Of a stretch of DNA of 32,072 bases, positions 24,249 through 32,002 are shown piece after piece; positions within the stretch are counted from its first letter, which is position 1; each line of letters starts with the position of its first letter. The position numbers and the translations under genes were made by a program. The notes beneath the pieces are model-generated. The model was not told where the DNA came from and did not search any database. It was given only the letters and a program-made list of their open reading frames with translations. This DNA is from JAADEM01 sp965371855. GTDB lineage: Bacteria > Bacteroidota > Bacteroidia > Bacteroidales > Marinilabiliaceae. The DNA lies in the NCBI GenBank assembly GCA_965371855.1, contig CBDUZZ010000056.1:1-32072 (forward strand), in the 5' to 3' direction.

Positions 24249-26123
24249 ATGGTAAACTATTTATCCGTTGAAAATCTTACTCATTACTGGGGTGAAATAC
24301 CTCTATTTGAAAACATTTCATTCGGATTGTCTGAAGGGCAGAAAATTGCATTAATAGCCCGCAATGGAGCCGGTAAAACTACACTACTCAATATTACCGG
24401 AGGATTAATACCTCCTACTGAAGGTAATGTAACCCATCGAAAAAATATCAGTATAGGGTATCTCCCACAAGATCCGGTTCTTAATCCTGATAATACAGTA
24501 ATAGAAGAGGTATTTAATAATGATACCGAAATAGTTCAAACGATAAAAGCTTATGAAGAGGCAATAGAAACGGATGATCAGAAAAGTATTGGTGCAATTA
24601 TTGATAAGATGGATCATCTGAATGCCTGGGATTATGAACAACGTATTAAGCAAATTCTTTTTGAGCTGAAAATAACCGATCTGGAACAACCTATTTTTCA
24701 GCTTTCGGGAGGACAACAGAAACGAGTTGCTCTGGCTTCAATTCTAATTAATGAACCGGAACTTCTTATACTTGACGAACCTACTAATCACCTCGATCTT
24801 GATATGGTTGAATGGCTTGAACTCTACTTGTCTAAAGCCAAATCTACACTTTTAATGGTTACTCACGACCGTTACTTCCTCGACAGGGTGTGTAACGAGA
24901 TATTTGAGATTGATAATCAGGAATTATATCAATATAAAGGTAACTACTCATATTTCTTACAGAAACGGCAGGAACGAATGGAGCAATCAGTTGCAGAAGT
25001 AGAAAAGGCACGTAACCTGCTAAAAAAGGAGCAAGACTGGATGAATCGTATGCCTAAAGCAAGAGGAGGAAAGGCAAAATATCGCATTGACAGTTATTAT
25101 AAGCTAAAAGAGAAAGCAGGTAAGAATCTTTCACCCGAAGAGCTGGAAATAAATGTAAAAGCTACAAGACTTGGGAAAAAAATTATCAATCTACACAGCA
25201 TTTCCAAAAAATTCGATGACAAAAACCTGATTGACGATTTTAGCTATAAATTTATTCCATACGATAAAATTGGCATTATCGGGAAAAACAGCACAGGTAA
25301 AACAACTTTCTTAAATATTATTACTAAACAACTACAACCCGACAAAGGAGAAGTTGAAACAGGTGAAACAGTTGTTACCGGTTATTTCAGACAGGAAGGC
25401 ATCCAGCTTAACGAAGATCAGAAAGTAATTGAGGTCATTTCAAATATTGCTGAACATATTTCGTTAGGCAACAACAACAGTATGTCGGCAGCAGCATTCC
25501 TGAGATATTTTCTTTTCCCCAATGAAATGCATCATGTATTAGTCAGAACCCTTAGCGGAGGCGAAAAGAAAAGACTCTACCTGATGACCATCCTAATGAA
25601 AAGTCCAAACTTTCTGATTTTAGATGAACCAACTAATGATCTGGATATTTTCACTCTGAACGTACTGGAAGATTACCTTGTGAACTTTAAGGGGAGTGTA
25701 ATCGTCGTATCCCACGACAGATACTTTATGGATAAAGTTGCCGACCATCTGTTCATTTTTGACGGAAACGGAAACATTAAAAACTTTCCGGGTAATTATA
25801 CCGATTATTTCTATGAGCAAAAATCTACACAAAAAGAAACAGCAAAAGATAAGAAAACCTCTGAAACTGTTAAAATCAAACTAAAAAAGGAGAATGATAA
25901 ACCAAAAAAACTTTCATATAAAGAAAAAAGAGAGTTAGAAGGGCTGGATGTAGAGATTGAAAAACTTGAGAAACAAAAGACAGTTCTGGAAACAGATATA
26001 AATTCCGGACAACTGTCCACTGATGAACTCATATCACAATCTAAAGATTTAAATAGTGTTTTAAAAAACCTTGATGAGAAAGAAAACAGATGGCTTGAAC
26101 TAAAAGAGATAGAAGATTTATAA
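24249..26123 (+). CDS. ABC-F family ATPase (Uup/translation-factor type)
   Basis: A 624-residue soluble protein with two ABC ATPase domains and no membrane segments, typical of ABC-F proteins that act on the ribosome or on DNA-related processes. Domain 1 has the Walker A region ARNGAGKTT (37-45), LSGGQQKR (152-159) and LLILDEPTNHLDL. Domain 2 has GKNSTGKTT (345-353), LSGGEKKR (435-442) and FLILDEPTNDLDI. The first Gly of P-loop 1 is Ala and the middle Gly of P-loop 2 is Ser; both lysines are kept. A long linker with basic helices (about 245-305) and a C-terminal charged coiled coil (about 540-622) make it most like Uup. No resistance role can be inferred. The histidine kinase gene follows 44 bp downstream in the same direction. 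Confidence 0.92.
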   Translation: MVNYLSVENLTHYWGEIPLFENISFGLSEGQKIALIARNGAGKTTLLNITGGLIPPTEGNVTHRKNISIGYLPQDPVLNPDNTVIEEVFNNDTEIVQTIKAYEEAIETDDQKSIGAIIDKMDHLNAWDYEQRIKQILFELKITDLEQPIFQLSGGQQKRVALASILINEPELLILDEPTNHLDLDMVEWLELYLSKAKSTLLMVTHDRYFLDRVCNEIFEIDNQELYQYKGNYSYFLQKRQERMEQSVAEVEKARNLLKKEQDWMNRMPKARGGKAKYRIDSYYKLKEKAGKNLSPEELEINVKATRLGKKIINLHSISKKFDDKNLIDDFSYKFIPYDKIGIIGKNSTGKTTFLNIITKQLQPDKGEVETGETVVTGYFRQEGIQLNEDQKVIEVISNIAEHISLGNNNSMSAAAFLRYFLFPNEMHHVLVRTLSGGEKKRLYLMTILMKSPNFLILDEPTNDLDIFTLNVLEDYLVNFKGSVIVVSHDRYFMDKVADHLFIFDGNGNIKNFPGNYTDYFYEQKSTQKETAKDKKTSETVKIKLKKENDKPKKLSYKEKRELEGLDVEIEKLEKQKTVLETDINSGQLSTDELISQSKDLNSVLKNLDEKENRWLELKEIEDL

Positions 26124-26167
26124 TCTAAAAAAATAAATATCTTTACAATAAATCATTAAATATAAAA

Positions 26168-27466
26168 ATGAGTTTCATAGGGCTAAATATTACATTTACA
26201 TTAAACGAATTAATAAATCCTGCGGATATTGTTAAGCAGGAAAACATATCAATAGTATTCTATGTATTATTGATTATTATCTTCTTATTGCTTGTTTATA
26301 CGATATTCCTGATTATAAAAGTAAAATCAAAAAACAAGAAACTTCAACAGGAACTCTCGATACGCAAAGAGACAGAAAAACTATTCAAAAAATCAGAAGA
26401 AAATAAAACATTAATTCTTAATAGTATTCATGAAACAATCCTTTTCATTGATAATGACCATAAAATATTATGGGCTAATAAATCAAGAAATTTGCCTATA
26501 GAAATGGAAGAACAGTCAATTATAGGCCGCAATTGTTACGAAGTTTTTTTGGGTTCTGACAGCATACCTAAATATAGTACAAACCCAACAAAAGAGACAC
26601 AATACACCGAACATTATATTCCTGAAAAAAACACATATCTTGGATGGCATATCACACCATTTTTTGACGATAACGGAAAACAAAAAGGATTTGTAAAAAC
26701 GATTGAAGATATAACGGAAAAGAAAAATATTGAAAAAGCTTTGCTAAAGGCAAAAGAAAAAGCAGAAGAATCGGAAAAATTAAAATCAGCTTTCTTAGCC
26801 AATATGTCACATGAAATAAGAACACCGATGAATGCAATAATCGGTTTTTCGGAGCTTCTTAACGATTCCGAAATCTCAGAACAAGAACGTAAAGACTATA
26901 TCAACATTATACAATCAAACGGACATCAACTGTTAAAACTTATTTCTGATATACTAACATCTTCTCTAATAGAAAGCGGGCAACTAAAAATTAAGAAAAA
27001 GGAGATTAATCTGATTGATACTCTTAAAGATGTTTATAGGCAGTTTGCAGAAGAAAAAAGAAGATTAAACAAAGAACATATTGAAATTATTTTAAACAAA
27101 CACCATACAGAAGATGATTTCATTTTAAATACTGACCCGGAAAGACTAAAACAAGTTCTCTATAACTTAATGACAAACGCACTTAAATTTACATCTTCAG
27201 GCAGTATTACTTTAGGTGTGGAAAAAGAAAAAAAGAAAATAAAGATATATATATCTGATACCGGGTGCGGAATACATCCTGCCAAATTAAAAAAGATCTT
27301 TAACCGGTTTTCTCAAGCTGATGATACAGCTTCCAGAAAATTTGATGGTGCCGGGCTTGGACTTGCTATATCTAAAGAGTTTGTTTTACTTCTTGGAGGA
27401 AAGATATATGTAGAGTCAGAAATGGATAAAGGCTCTACCTTTTGGATAATGCTACCGGGAAAATAA
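26168..27466 (+). CDS. Membrane PAS-domain sensor histidine kinase
   Basis: A 432-residue histidine kinase: one membrane helix (28-51), a short coiled coil (55-80), a PAS domain (about 80-185, ending FVKTIEDITEKK), a HisKA domain with SHEIRTPMNAIIGFSELL (phosphorylated H215) and an HATPase domain with the N box (N333, N337 in NLMTNALKF), G1 DTGCG (364-368), the F region and G2 GAGLGL (394-399). All catalytic motifs are present. It lacks a receiver domain and has no response regulator gene beside it, so it is an orphan whose partner is elsewhere. Most of the protein is cytoplasmic with only a short outside segment, so the signal is probably sensed by the PAS domain. Confidence 0.94.
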   Translation: MSFIGLNITFTLNELINPADIVKQENISIVFYVLLIIIFLLLVYTIFLIIKVKSKNKKLQQELSIRKETEKLFKKSEENKTLILNSIHETILFIDNDHKILWANKSRNLPIEMEEQSIIGRNCYEVFLGSDSIPKYSTNPTKETQYTEHYIPEKNTYLGWHITPFFDDNGKQKGFVKTIEDITEKKNIEKALLKAKEKAEESEKLKSAFLANMSHEIRTPMNAIIGFSELLNDSEISEQERKDYINIIQSNGHQLLKLISDILTSSLIESGQLKIKKKEINLIDTLKDVYRQFAEEKRRLNKEHIEIILNKHHTEDDFILNTDPERLKQVLYNLMTNALKFTSSGSITLGVEKEKKKIKIYISDTGCGIHPAKLKKIFNRFSQADDTASRKFDGAGLGLAISKEFVLLLGGKIYVESEMDKGSTFWIMLPGK

Positions 27467-27592
27467 AAGAATAAAACAGTTCTACTTTTATTAATCATTA
27501 ATTATTATTGGAGAATAGCTTATAAATTGAAACATTTATCTCATATTAAAAAAGAAAATGCAATAGACATGTTCAATTTAAAATATTTTTTC

Positions 27593-27600
27593 TACTTTTG
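27593..27600 (+). promoter_or_regulatory. -7 box for the aromatic operon leader
   Basis: TACTTTTG matches TAnnTTTG exactly. The -33 position (27570-27573, TGTT) is poor. Transcription would start near 27607, about 19 nt before the leader peptide ATG and 170 nt before pheA. Confidence 0.55.
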
Positions 27601-27625
27601 TTCAGAATAAAATTGCAGACAATTT

Positions 27626-27706
27626 ATGGCACGCAACTATTTTAATAGCTTTTATTTTTACTTTTTTTGGTTTAATACACTAAAAGATGGTGGGGCTGTC
27701 ATATAA
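27626..27706 (+). CDS. Aromatic-rich leader peptide (attenuation)
   Basis: A 26-codon open frame (ATG 27626, TAA 27704) lies between a -7 box and a terminator in front of a phenylalanine/tyrosine operon. Residues 5-16 read YFNSFYFYFFWF: six Phe, three Tyr and one Trp in twelve positions. Such clustering is the hallmark of a ribosome-mediated attenuator: when charged tRNA-Phe or tRNA-Tyr is scarce, the ribosome stalls in this block and the downstream RNA refolds. The preponderance of Phe suggests phenylalanine as the main signal, with tyrosine second. The peptide itself probably has no other function. The remaining codons (about 17-26) cover the antiterminator segment at 27689-27694, which fits the mechanism. 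Confidence 0.88.
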   Translation: MARNYFNSFYFYFFWFNTLKDGGAVI

Positions 27707-27736
27707 AAATATATAAAATGTTTATTAAAACCCGCC
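27689..27736 (+). promoter_or_regulatory. Predicted antiterminator pairing
   Basis: GGTGGG (27689-27694) can pair with CCCGCC (27731-27736) over six base pairs, one of them U-G. CCCGCC is the 5' arm of the terminator, so the two structures exclude each other. A ribosome stalled at Phe16 would leave 27689 onward free, while one reaching the TAA at 27704 would cover it. The pairing is worked out by hand. Confidence 0.6.
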
Positions 27737-27757
27737 TAATGAAAAGGCGGGTTTTTT
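27727..27757 (+). terminator. Attenuator terminator before pheA
   Basis: CCCGCCT (27731-27737) pairs with AGGCGGG (27745-27751), extended by four A-T pairs, with a 7-nt loop and six T following (27752-27757). It is a textbook intrinsic terminator 20 bp upstream of the pheA start and 21 bp after the leader peptide stop. Confidence 0.9.
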
Positions 27758-27777
27758 ATTAAATACTAACCGATAAC

Positions 27778-28653
27778 ATGAAAAAAAAGAAAGTTGCAAT
27801 ACAAGGAGGACCCGGATGCAATCACGAAATAGCAGCAAGGGCTTATTTTGAAAATGAAGATATAGAAATAATCCCATGTCTTACTTTCCAGGAACTGTTT
27901 GACATACTGCATAACGACAGATCGATTTATGGAATAGTTGCTATTGAAAATACTTTAGCTGGGAGCCTCTTGTCTAACTACACCATGTTACGTGAATCAG
28001 ATCTGAAAATTATCGGGGAGTACAAATTGCGAATAAAGCACAACCTGATGGCTCTTCCCGGGCAATCGATTAACGATATCAAAGAAGTCCATACTCACCC
28101 TATGGCTCTTGCACAAACTGAAAATTTCTTCAAGAAACATAAAGATATAAAACTTATTGCCACAGAAGATACTGCACTAAGTGCAAAAGACATTGCCGAA
28201 AACAAACTAAAAGGGATTGCAGGTATTGCATCCGAACTGGCAGCTCAACTTTACAACCTGGAGATTATTGAACATGGCATAGAGACAAACAAAAAGAACT
28301 TTACACGGTTTCTGATTGTTACCGACAAAGCGAAAAAAGAGGTGGATGAGTTATTGGAAGATGGTAAAATTAACAAAGCATCTATTGTGTTCTCCCTATC
28401 TCACGAAGAGGGTAGCCTATCAAAAATTTTGACAATACTGGCTTTTTATAATATCAACCTTTCAAAAATTCAGTCCCTTCCAATTATTGGTCATGAATGG
28501 GAATATATGTTTTATGCAGATCTTGTGTTTAATGACTACACACGTTATCTTCAGTCGTTAGACGCTATTCGTCCACTATGTAGAAACCTTAAGATAATGG
28601 GTGAATATGAGAAAGGCAGACAGTCGTATGAACCGAATGGCAGTAAACAGTAG
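27778..28653 (+). CDS. pheA: Prephenate dehydratase with ACT domain
   Basis: This 291-residue enzyme converts prephenate to phenylpyruvate, the committed step to phenylalanine. The catalytic region (1-185) contains the family pattern IVAIENTLAGS (53-63) and the TRF motif T176-R177-F178 in KNFTRFLIV. Residues 202-280 form an ACT domain that normally binds Phe for feedback inhibition: the first motif is GSLSK at 212-216, and the second, usually ESRP, reads IQSLP at 231-235, so feedback may be altered. It is the monofunctional type; chorismate mutase is fused to DAHP synthase two genes downstream. It is the first structural gene behind the attenuator, starting 20 bp after the terminator. The last 13 or so residues (QSYEPNGSK) run into a repeat-bearing spacer. 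Confidence 0.96.
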   Translation: MKKKKVAIQGGPGCNHEIAARAYFENEDIEIIPCLTFQELFDILHNDRSIYGIVAIENTLAGSLLSNYTMLRESDLKIIGEYKLRIKHNLMALPGQSINDIKEVHTHPMALAQTENFFKKHKDIKLIATEDTALSAKDIAENKLKGIAGIASELAAQLYNLEIIEHGIETNKKNFTRFLIVTDKAKKEVDELLEDGKINKASIVFSLSHEEGSLSKILTILAFYNINLSKIQSLPIIGHEWEYMFYADLVFNDYTRYLQSLDAIRPLCRNLKIMGEYEKGRQSYEPNGSKQ

Positions 28654-28686
28654 GCAGTATATTAAAGTTCCGGGTTTAAAATCAAG

Positions 28687-28713
28687 AACCAGGAACCAGG
28701 AACCAGGAACCAG
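28687..28713 (+). repeat. Short tandem repeat AACCAGG, about 3.9 copies
   Basis: Four back-to-back 7-bp units lie in the 73-bp spacer between pheA and the aminotransferase. Copy number of such a repeat can vary between strains. It also opens an upstream frame that would wrongly extend the aminotransferase N-terminus. Confidence 0.8.
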
Positions 28714-28726
28714 AAATCATAGAACA

Positions 28727-29890
28727 ATGATAACACCTGCAGACAGAATAAGTGAAGTTAAGGAATATTATTTCTCTGTAAAGCTGAAAGAGATTGACAA
28801 AATGCGTCAAGCAGGAATTGATGTTATAAACCTGGGCATAGGCAATCCTGACATGCCTCCCGCACCGGAAGTTATTGAAATATTAAAACAGCAGGCAGAA
28901 TCACCGGCTAATCACGGATACCAAAGTTATATCGGCATTCCGGAATTACGTAAATCATTCAGTACATGGTACAGAAAATATTATGATGTTTCTGTTAATC
29001 CTGATTCGGAAGTTCTTCCCTTAATAGGGTCAAAAGAAGGAATAATGCATATATCCATGGCATTTATTAATCCGGGTGATGGTGTACTTATTCCAAATCC
29101 CGGTTATCCTACATATTCATCTGTCAGTAAACTGGTAGGAGCCAAAATTATTCACTATGACCTAATAGAGGAAAACGATTGGTTACCGGATTTTAAAGAA
29201 TTGGAAAAAGAAGATCTTTCATCTGTAAAACTTATGTGGATAAACTATCCTAACATGCCAACAGGAGCAAATGCCAAACCAGACTTTTTTGAAAAGATAG
29301 TTGAATTCGGGAAAAAATATAACATACTTATCTGTAACGATAATCCTTACAGCTTTATACTGAACGATAATCCGGCAAGTATTTTACAGGTTGAAGGTGC
29401 AAAAGAGACTGTTTTGGAGCTTAACTCACTAAGCAAATCACATAATATGGCCGGATGGAGAATTGGTATGGTTGCTTCAAGTTCTGAAATAATTAGTTAT
29501 ATACTGAGAGTGAAGAGCAACATGGATTCAGGAATGTTTAAACCATTACAACTTGCTGCAGCTAAAGCTCTCGAGCTTGACGACTCATGGTATGAATCGA
29601 TAAATAAACAGTATAAAAAACGCCGTAAGCTTGTATGGGAGATTATGAATACTCTTGGATGTACCTTTGATAAAAACCAGACGGGAATGTTTGTTTGGGC
29701 CAAAATTCCCGCCAGCTATAAATATGGGAAGGAACTATCGGATGAGATATTGAATAAGTGCCATGTATTTATTACACCCGGATTTATTTTTGGTGATAAG
29801 GGAGAAAAACATATACGCATCTCTTTATGCACAAATGAAAATTTGTTGAATAAAGCATTGAACAGAATTAAAACAGTTGAAAGTTTATAA
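28727..29890 (+). CDS. PLP-dependent aminotransferase, class I/II
   Basis: A 387-residue fold-type I aminotransferase. The pyridoxal lysine is K237 in LNSLSKSHNMAGWRIG. Other hallmarks are GIGNPDMPPAP near 36-46, the NYPNMPTGA segment (the usual NPTG region, here with MPTG), and a C-terminal HIRISL containing the carboxylate-binding arginine. Between prephenate dehydratase and DAHP synthase it most likely transaminates phenylpyruvate or 4-hydroxyphenylpyruvate (or prephenate), completing phenylalanine and tyrosine. By sequence it could also be called an aspartate- or LL-diaminopimelate-type enzyme; context decides here. I start at ATG 28727 (MITPADRISE) because the upstream in-frame ATG at 28601 overlaps pheA and translates the tandem repeat. 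Confidence 0.9.
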   Translation: MITPADRISEVKEYYFSVKLKEIDKMRQAGIDVINLGIGNPDMPPAPEVIEILKQQAESPANHGYQSYIGIPELRKSFSTWYRKYYDVSVNPDSEVLPLIGSKEGIMHISMAFINPGDGVLIPNPGYPTYSSVSKLVGAKIIHYDLIEENDWLPDFKELEKEDLSSVKLMWINYPNMPTGANAKPDFFEKIVEFGKKYNILICNDNPYSFILNDNPASILQVEGAKETVLELNSLSKSHNMAGWRIGMVASSSEIISYILRVKSNMDSGMFKPLQLAAAKALELDDSWYESINKQYKKRRKLVWEIMNTLGCTFDKNQTGMFVWAKIPASYKYGKELSDEILNKCHVFITPGFIFGDKGEKHIRISLCTNENLLNKALNRIKTVESL

Positions 29891-29969
29891 AGTTCTAAAG
29901 TATAAAGATGTTAGAACCAATTTCAGAATAGATTATTGTAAAAAGTAAAATATAAAAAATAACATAGCC

Positions 29970-31097
29970 ATGAATTACAATTTAGATTTAGAACCTATTT
30001 CATTACCGGGATTAGAATTAAAACGACCGTTTCTTATTTCCGGTCCTTGTAGTGCAGAAACTGAAGAACAAACCCTGGCGACTGCAAAAGCATTGGCAAA
30101 ACACGGTTATAAACTTTTCAGAGCAGGAATATGGAAACCACGTACTCGTCCGGGAGCTTTTGAAGGAGTTGGAACATTAGGATTACCATGGCTTAAAAAA
30201 GTTAAGGAAGAAACAGGTATGTTTGTTTGTATAGAAGTGGCAAATACTCATCATGTTTACGAAGCTCTTAAATTTGGAGTTGATGTATTATGGATTGGAG
30301 CAAGAACAACGGCAAACCCTTTTGCAGTTCAGGAAATTGCTGATGCCCTGAAAGGTATTGACATACCGGTATTTATCAAAAACCCGGTAAACCCCGATAT
30401 TGACCTTTGGATTGGAGCTATTGAAAGAATAAACCAGGCAGGCATTAAGAAGATTGGTGCCATTCATCGCGGATTTTCATCTTTTGAAGATGTAAAATAC
30501 AGAAATTCTCCGCACTGGCAAATACCTATTGAATTAAGACGTCGTATTCCAAACCTGCCTATCATCAATGATCCCAGTCATATATCAGGAAAACGGGAGT
30601 TGTTAAAAGAGATATCACAGGAAGCTATGGATCTTAACTTTGACGGACTTATCGTTGAGTCACATATCAACCCTGATAAAGCGTGGAGCGATGCTGCACA
30701 ACAATTAACTCCTGATGCTTTAAAAGAGATGATTGACAGTATAGTACTAAGAAAAGCAAAAATTGTAGATGTACCTCGTGTCACTCTGGATAATCTTCGT
30801 ACAGAAATCGATAAACTTGACAATCAGCTTTTAGGACTTTTGAAAGAACGTATGAAAATCTCTGAAGCGATAGGTAATTATAAATACAAGAACAATATTA
30901 CTATATTACAAACGCGCCGTTACGATGAAATATTGACCAACAGAAAAGAAAAAGCTATTGAAAATGGCCTTAATCCCGATTTCGTGATAGATATCTTTGA
31001 GAGTATTCATGAAGAATCTATTCATTGCCAAAATGAAATTATGAATAAGGAGTTGAAAAAGAAGGCCCCCTCCGACTCCCCCAAAGGGGGAGAGTAA
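29970..31097 (+). CDS. DAHP synthase fused to chorismate mutase
   Basis: A 375-residue bifunctional enzyme catalysing the first shikimate-pathway step and the chorismate-to-prephenate step. Residues 1-262 are a type I beta-like DAHP synthase: GPCSAE (C27), KPRTRPGAFEGVG (56-68), GARTTANPF (110-118), NDPSH (H204) and GLIVESH (E230). Residues 270-360 are an AroQ-type chorismate mutase (LRTEIDKLDNQLLGLLKERMKISEAIGNYK, read in parts: R277, R294, K305, Q354). The fusion lets prephenate inhibit DAHP synthase in several Bacteroidota and Bacillus-like systems; here that is inference. The last ten residues (366-375, APSDSPKGGE) are encoded by a GC-rich repeat that also supplies the stop. Confidence 0.95.
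   Translation: MNYNLDLEPISLPGLELKRPFLISGPCSAETEEQTLATAKALAKHGYKLFRAGIWKPRTRPGAFEGVGTLGLPWLKKVKEETGMFVCIEVANTHHVYEALKFGVDVLWIGARTTANPFAVQEIADALKGIDIPVFIKNPVNPDIDLWIGAIERINQAGIKKIGAIHRGFSSFEDVKYRNSPHWQIPIELRRRIPNLPIINDPSHISGKRELLKEISQEAMDLNFDGLIVESHINPDKAWSDAAQQLTPDALKEMIDSIVLRKAKIVDVPRVTLDNLRTEIDKLDNQLLGLLKERMKISEAIGNYKYKNNITILQTRRYDEILTNRKEKAIENGLNPDFVIDIFESIHEESIHCQNEIMNKELKKKAPSDSPKGGE
31064..31094 (+). repeat. GC-rich hairpin repeat, copy B (inside CDS end)
   Basis: A C-rich segment with the stem CTCCCCC/GGGGGAG (31076-31092, AAA loop). It encodes the final residues of the DAHP synthase/chorismate mutase and sits against its TAA. It is related to copy C in the opposite orientation and to copy A at 10777. 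Confidence 0.75.
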
Positions 31098-31164
31098 AAG
31101 ATTTACTCATTAAAAATGCGCAGATGATATGAAGCTACATGCTCACTATAAATTAACCTATATG

Positions 31165-31195
31165 CTCCTCCCCTTAGGGGAGGTTGGGAGGGGTC
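31165..31195 (-). repeat. GC-rich hairpin repeat, copy C (inverted)
   Basis: CCTCCCC/GGGGAGG forms a 7-bp stem with a TTA loop (31167-31183), followed by GGGAGGGG. Read on the minus strand it parallels copy B, so B and C are an inverted pair flanking about 70 bp in the 117-bp gap before tyrA. They could pair into a long stem in the operon mRNA. Confidence 0.75.
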
Positions 31196-31214
31196 TCCTA
31201 ACAATCGAAAAACT

Positions 31215-31994
31215 ATGAAGATATGCATTCTCGGAGCCGGAAAGATGGGAACCTGGCTTACTGATGCATTATGCCTACAGCATGATGTAGCAATATATGA
31301 TCCGGATATTGAAAAACTAAAATTTGTTTTTAATACTCAACGGTTAACCCAAAAAGAACAAATAAAGGATTTTAATCCGGAACTGTTAATCAATGCCGTA
31401 AACCTTAAATATACAATAAAGTCGTTTGAAGAGGTATTACCTTTTCTTTCCGAGACATGTATCATTTCTGATATTGCTTCGGTAAAAACAGGATTGAAAG
31501 AGTTCTATCTAAACAGTGGCAAACGGTTTGTTTCTACCCATCCTATGTTCGGTCCTACATTTGCAAACCTGAAAGAACTACAACAACATCATGCTATTAT
31601 TATCAGCGAATCAGACCACTTAGGAAAAGTTTTCTTTAAAGATTTTTACAGCTCACTGGGTCTGAATATTCATGAATATTCATTTGACAAACACGATGAA
31701 ACAATTGCATATTCATTATCTATACCGTTCTCTTCATCATTGGTTTTTGCTGCTTGCATGAAACATCAGAAAGCTCCGGGAACAACATTCAACAAGCACA
31801 TGAAAATAGCCCAGGGACTATTGTCAGAAGATGACTACCTTCTTACTGAAATACTCTTTAATCCATACACATACAATCAGGTTGAAGATATCAGATTTCA
31901 GCTGAAACACCTGCTTGAACTTATTAAGAATAAGGACAGTGACGGAATGAAGAAATTCCTCGAAAGAACAAGAAAAAACTTAAATAATGATTAG
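31215..31994 (+). CDS. tyrA: Prephenate dehydrogenase
   Basis: A 259-residue enzyme that oxidatively decarboxylates prephenate to 4-hydroxyphenylpyruvate for tyrosine. The N-terminal Rossmann fold has GAGKMG (7-12) and an acidic D29 at the end of strand 2, which favours NAD+ over NADP+. SDIASVKTGL (85-94) and THPMFGPT (108-115, H109) are the family substrate-site motifs. There is no C-terminal ACT domain, so feedback inhibition by Tyr through such a domain is not expected. It is the last gene of the aromatic operon and is separated from the previous one by the B/C repeat pair, which may weaken or modulate its expression. The stop is followed at once by a 14-bp tandem repeat. Confidence 0.94.
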   Translation: MKICILGAGKMGTWLTDALCLQHDVAIYDPDIEKLKFVFNTQRLTQKEQIKDFNPELLINAVNLKYTIKSFEEVLPFLSETCIISDIASVKTGLKEFYLNSGKRFVSTHPMFGPTFANLKELQQHHAIIISESDHLGKVFFKDFYSSLGLNIHEYSFDKHDETIAYSLSIPFSSSLVFAACMKHQKAPGTTFNKHMKIAQGLLSEDDYLLTEILFNPYTYNQVEDIRFQLKHLLELIKNKDSDGMKKFLERTRKNLNND

Positions 31995-32002
31995 AGGTTA
32001 GA

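Noticed and set aside
28601..28726. Upstream ATG for the aminotransferase overlapping pheA
   Set aside because: The extension is a translation of the AACCAGG tandem repeat and is absent from the usual family N-terminus.
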